Shown: one piece after another, positions 4,936 through 7,846 of the stretch
Numbering within the stretch: position 1 is the stretch's first letter
How the letters are laid out: each line of letters starts with the position of its first letter
From: Ruminococcus sp.
GTDB taxonomy: Bacteria > Bacillota > Clostridia > Oscillospirales > Ruminococcaceae
Length of the DNA: 7,846 nt
Direction of reading: 5' to 3'
NCBI GenBank assembly: GCA_017622635.1
Contig: JAGAQS010000360.1
Location: forward strand, 1 to 7,846
The notes under the pieces: generated by a model
What the model was told of the DNA's origin: nothing
The model's input: only the letters and a program-made list of their open reading frames with translations
Database searches by the model: none
Translations under genes and position numbers: made by a program

Positions 4936-7464
4936 TTGAAAATAAGTTTTTCAACACTTGCCTGTCCCGAATGGTCATGGTCTGATATCTATTCAATTGC
5001 GAAAGATTTTCATTTCAACGGAATCGAAGTCCGTGGTCTCGGGGAAGAAATTTCTTCTGTAAAAGCAAAACCGTTTACAGATGTTAATTTACCTAAGACT
5101 ATTGAGAAACTCGCTTCTCTCGGACTGGAAATCTCCTGTCTTTCTTCGGGTGTTTGTCTGAAGTACAGGGAAAAGTTTGATGAAGCCAAAGCTGAAATAA
5201 CCGAATATGCAAAGCTTGCACAGAAACTCAATACTTCATATATAAGAGTACTGGCAGATGAAAAATGCAGTCCCTGTGAAGATGTTGACGATGAATGGAT
5301 TGCAGAGGCACTTACAAATCTTATTCCAGTAGCGGAAGAATACAATGTGACTCTGCTTGTTGAGACAAACGGTGTTTACAGTGATACCGCACGTCTGGCA
5401 AAGATTATTGATAAAGTTAAAAACCGTAAAATTGCTGTTCTCTGGGATATGCACCACCCGTACCGTTTTGCCGGTGAATCTCCCGAAACAACTGTTGCGA
5501 ATCTCGGTGAACACATAAAGTACGTTCATGTCAAGGACAGTGTAATGAACAGTAACGGACAGGTTGATTACCGTATTTTAGGAAACGGTGATATTCCTGT
5601 AAAGAAAATGATTGAATTGCTCCAATCCATAAATTATACGGGTTATATTTCTCTTGAATGGGTAAAACGCTGGGCTTCCAATCTGTCGGACGCAGGCATT
5701 GTTATACCGAAATTTGCGGAGTTCATGAATCCGTACAGGACAAAACATAAACATTCACTTCAGGACAATATGAGAAATACGGGCAAATATCCATGGCCGA
5801 AAGAGAAAATCATAAACTATACATTTCCTGACATTCTTGACCGTATATGTGAAGAATTTCCGAATCAGTACGCTTTCCGCTACACTGAACTTGACTACAC
5901 AAGAACATATCCGGAGTTCAGGGACGATGTTGACACGTTCGCACGTTCACTTATTGCAATGGGTGTCAAAAAGGGCGACCACGTTGCTATATGGGCTACT
6001 AATGTTCCGCAGTGGTATATTACTTTCTGGGCAACCACAAAAATAGGTGCGGTTCTTGTTACCATGAACAGTGAGTACAGGATTCACGAAGCTGAATATC
6101 TTCTTAAACAGTCCGATACAAGTACACTCGTAATGATTGACGGTATAAAGGATATAAAATATGTTGACATAATAAACGAACTCTGTCCCGAACTTGAACA
6201 CTGTGAAGCAGGACAGCTTAATTCCGAAAGACTTCCTTTCCTTAAAAATGTAATTACGATAGATTCAAAGAATAAGGGTTGTTATACGTGGGAAGAGGCT
6301 GTTGAACTTTCAAAGAACGTTCCTTACAGTGAGGTTGAAAAAGTAAGAAGAACCATTGATATTCATGATGTCTGCAATATGCAGTATACGTCAGGAACAA
6401 CAGGCTTCCCGAAAGGTGTTATGCTTACACACCACAACGTTGTAAACAACGGTAAAGCTATCGGTGACTGTATGGACTTGTCAACGGCAGACAGAATGAT
6501 GGTACAAGTGCCGATGTTCCATTGTTTCGGAATGGTTCTCGCTATGACCGCATCAATGACGCACGGTACTACAATGTCACCTATAACAAGATTCTCACCA
6601 CGTAAGGGACTTTATTGTATAAACAAAGAAAAAATAACCTGTTTCCACGGTGTTCCCACAATGTTCATTGCAATGCTCGGACACCCCGATTTTGAAAAAA
6701 CCGATTTCTCATACATGAGGACGGGTATAATGGCAGGTTCTCCGTGTCCGATAAAGACAATGGAAGAAGTTATCGAAAAAATGAACATGAAGGAAATCTG
6801 CATCACATACGGTCAGACGGAAGCATCTCCCGCTACAACCATGAGCAAGACAACCGACAGTATTGAACAGCGTGTTAATACGGTAGGCGGTCCTATTTTC
6901 GGCGTTGAGTGCAGAATAGTTGACCCCGAAACAAATGAGGAACTGCCTGACGACGTTGACGGTGAATTTGTTGCAAGAGGTTACAATATAATGAAAGGCT
7001 ACTACAAAATGCCTGAAGCTACTGCGTCAGCCATTGACTCTCAGGGTTGGTTACATACGGGTGACCTTGCAAGACGTCGTTCTTCTGACGGATATTACAA
7101 AATTACGGGACGTATCAAGGACATGATTATACGTGGCGGTGAAAATATTTATCCGAAAGAAATAGAAGATTTCCTTTATACATACCCGAAAGTAAAGGAC
7201 GTTCAGGTAATAGGCGTTCCAGATGAGGATTATGGTGAGGAAATTATGGCTTGTATCGTTCTCAAGGAGGGCGAGACTGCTACTCCCCTTGAAATAAAGC
7301 AATTCTGCAAACAGCGTATGGCAGGTCACAAATGTCCGAAATACATTGACTTTGTTGACGGTTTCCCCATGAACGCAGCAGGAAAGATTTTAAAGTACAA
7401 GATGAGAGAACAGGCAGTAGAGAAACTTAAACTTGAAAAGGCTGAAAGTATAGTTACTGCATAA
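4936..7464 (+). CDS. Fusion: xylose-isomerase-like TIM barrel + acyl-CoA synthetase
   Basis: This 842-residue protein (from TTG 4936) joins two enzymes in one frame. Residues 1 to about 267 form a sugar phosphate isomerase/epimerase-type TIM barrel (AP endonuclease 2 fold). The expected metal ligands are E143 (LLVETNG), D171 (LWDMHHPY), H198 (YVHVKD) and E241 (GYISLEWVKRW), with LGNGDIP at 215-221. A charged linker (about 268-295) leads to a full AMP-binding ligase. The ligase has the P-loop YTSGTTGFPKG (484-494), VPMFHCFG (525-532), YGQTEASP (625-632), WLHTGDLARR (705-714), the hinge region GRIKDMIIRGGENIYP (725-740) and the adenylation lysine K817 in NAAGKILK. Its closest look is to medium/long-chain fatty acyl-CoA synthetases (FadD/YngI-like), which make acyl-AMP and then acyl-CoA. 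Both halves appear catalytically intact. The gene has its own promoter and terminator, so no neighbour hints at the pathway. The domain calls are firm; the acyl substrate, the sugar substrate and the purpose of the fusion are unknown. Confidence 0.9.
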   Translation: MKISFSTLACPEWSWSDIYSIAKDFHFNGIEVRGLGEEISSVKAKPFTDVNLPKTIEKLASLGLEISCLSSGVCLKYREKFDEAKAEITEYAKLAQKLNTSYIRVLADEKCSPCEDVDDEWIAEALTNLIPVAEEYNVTLLVETNGVYSDTARLAKIIDKVKNRKIAVLWDMHHPYRFAGESPETTVANLGEHIKYVHVKDSVMNSNGQVDYRILGNGDIPVKKMIELLQSINYTGYISLEWVKRWASNLSDAGIVIPKFAEFMNPYRTKHKHSLQDNMRNTGKYPWPKEKIINYTFPDILDRICEEFPNQYAFRYTELDYTRTYPEFRDDVDTFARSLIAMGVKKGDHVAIWATNVPQWYITFWATTKIGAVLVTMNSEYRIHEAEYLLKQSDTSTLVMIDGIKDIKYVDIINELCPELEHCEAGQLNSERLPFLKNVITIDSKNKGCYTWEEAVELSKNVPYSEVEKVRRTIDIHDVCNMQYTSGTTGFPKGVMLTHHNVVNNGKAIGDCMDLSTADRMMVQVPMFHCFGMVLAMTASMTHGTTMSPITRFSPRKGLYCINKEKITCFHGVPTMFIAMLGHPDFEKTDFSYMRTGIMAGSPCPIKTMEEVIEKMNMKEICITYGQTEASPATTMSKTTDSIEQRVNTVGGPIFGVECRIVDPETNEELPDDVDGEFVARGYNIMKGYYKMPEATASAIDSQGWLHTGDLARRRSSDGYYKITGRIKDMIIRGGENIYPKEIEDFLYTYPKVKDVQVIGVPDEDYGEEIMACIVLKEGETATPLEIKQFCKQRMAGHKCPKYIDFVDGFPMNAAGKILKYKMREQAVEKLKLEKAESIVTA

Positions 7465-7470
7465 TATAAG

Positions 7471-7505
7471 ACTGTCCGTATTAAAAAAATGCGGACAGTT
7501 TTTTT
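7471..7505 (+). terminator. Strong intrinsic terminator after the fusion gene
   Basis: ACTGTCCGTA (7471-7480) pairs with TGCGGACAGT (7490-7499), giving a 10-bp stem with one T-G wobble; two more T-A pairs can close an A-only loop. Seven T's run from 7499 to 7505. It lies 6 bases after the TAA and closes the single-gene unit. Confidence 0.93.
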
Positions 7506-7506
7506 G

Positions 7507-7535
7507 TTTACAAAGACGATAATATGTGTTATAAT
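7507..7535 (+). promoter_or_regulatory. Sigma-A promoter for the secreted peptidase
   Basis: The -35 is TTTACA (7507-7512), one mismatch from TTGACA, and the -10 is TATAAT (7530-7535) with a 17-base spacer and a TGT extension. The -35 begins 2 bases after the terminator T-run. Transcription should start near 7541-7543, about 26 bases before the ATG. Confidence 0.82.
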
Positions 7536-7567
7536 TATATTATCATTTTTATGAACGGAGACGGTTT

Positions 7568-7846
7568 ATGAATAATTATTTAAAAAAGACCCTTACAGTG
7601 ATAACGGCTTTTTCACTGTCATTGCCTTACTGTGTGACACCTGTAGCGGACATTTTTTCCATTGAGGAAAACAGTGAAACAGGTTTTTTACCTGCTCTAC
7701 CCGAATTTACACATCTTACGGGACAGTCTGATTTGTTTCTTACGGCAGGCGGTAAGGAAATTGAAAATATTGCCGTACCTTACAGCCGTGCGGTTATGCC
7801 GTCAAGTTTTGATATGCGTGACAAGGGGACAATATCGTCTGTAAAA
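7568..7846 (+). CDS. Secreted C1-family (papain-like) cysteine peptidase, N-terminal part
   Basis: The first 93 codons are in the window and the frame is open to its last base. Residues 1 to about 27 are a Sec signal peptide: MNNYLKK, a hydrophobic core (LTVITAFSLSLPYC), and probable cleavage after TPVA. A proregion-like stretch follows (about 28-77). PSSFDMRDKGTISSVK (78-93) matches the conserved start of the mature C1A domain in bacterial secreted peptidases, which read P-x-x-[FY]-D-x-R-x-x-G-x-[IV]-x-x-VK-NQ and continue into the Gln oxyanion and catalytic Cys segment. The catalytic Cys, His and Asn lie beyond the window, so activity cannot be judged. ATG 7568 has GGAG at 7557-7560, 7 bases upstream. 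Such proteins in ruminococci may also carry lectin-like, dockerin or repeat modules, but nothing here shows which. It is probably exported to the cell surface or medium. Confidence 0.8.
   Translation, partial: MNNYLKKTLTVITAFSLSLPYCVTPVADIFSIEENSETGFLPALPEFTHLTGQSDLFLTAGGKEIENIAVPYSRAVMPSSFDMRDKGTISSVK

Noticed and set aside
7551..7571. Six-codon upstream reading frame (ATG 7551, MNGDGL, TGA) overlapping the peptidase ATG in ATGA
   Set aside because: It would start about 9 bases after the predicted transcription start with no ribosome binding site, and it contains the peptidase's own GGAG. Chance is more likely than a leader peptide.
7568..7633. Possible lipoprotein signal at the cysteine (LPYC) of the peptidase signal peptide
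   Set aside because: The residues before the Cys (L-P-Y) do not fit the lipobox, which needs a small residue at -1. An ordinary Sec signal is more likely.
7662..7844. 60-residue + strand frame inside the peptidase gene
   Set aside because: It is a shadow of the signal-peptide-bearing frame from ATG 7568, which has the ribosome binding site, promoter and family motif.
1..7846. CRISPR arrays, insertion sequences, tRNA or rRNA genes, phage or defence genes
   Set aside because: No regularly spaced repeats, transposase motifs, cloverleaf sequences or defence-type domains were seen on reading the window. All sizeable regions are explained by the listed genes.

Overview
The window looks like chromosomal housekeeping DNA from a low-to-mid GC member of the Bacillota, most likely a Ruminococcus-like Clostridia (Oscillospiraceae). 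This placement is an inference. It rests on the Clostridia-style MnmA, the AAAGGA/GGAGG ribosome binding sites, the strong TTGnnn-17-TATAAT promoters with TGn extensions, and a secreted papain-like peptidase of a type common in ruminococci. All genes lie on the + strand. I see no mobile element, CRISPR array, tRNA or rRNA.

Layout. (1) Bases 2-139 are the 3' end of a HAD-type hydrolase, closed by a small hairpin with a T-rich tail. (2) Bases 187-2812 hold three tightly packed RNA-modification genes: mnmA (tRNA U34 2-thiolation), a TrmN6/YfiC-type tRNA adenine methyltransferase, and rsmI (16S rRNA C1402 2'-O-methylation). They are joined by two 4-base start/stop overlaps (GTGA, ATGA). (3) A near-consensus promoter at 2861-2889 starts a second unit: a PHP-domain phosphoesterase (2963-3799), a membrane-anchored DUF218/YdcF-like protein (3812-4582), and an unrecognised 90-residue protein (4587-4859). 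(4) A second promoter (4869-4897) drives a large single gene (4936-7464). It encodes a fusion of a xylose-isomerase-like/AP-endonuclease-2-type TIM barrel to a complete acyl-CoA synthetase, and ends at a strong intrinsic terminator (7471-7505). (5) A third promoter (7507-7535), directly after that terminator, drives a secreted C1-family (papain-like) peptidase that runs off the window end.

How the parts relate. The three RNA-modification enzymes all tune translation at the ribosomal decoding centre or the tRNA anticodon loop, and are probably co-translated. The PHP/DUF218/small-protein unit has no obvious common pathway. The most unusual item is the TIM barrel-acyl-CoA ligase fusion. Both halves keep their active-site residues, and I do not know a described function for the combination. 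Several starts here differ from the longest reading frame: 2963 for the PHP protein, 4587 for the small protein, and TTG 4936 for the fusion. The reasons are given in the entries.
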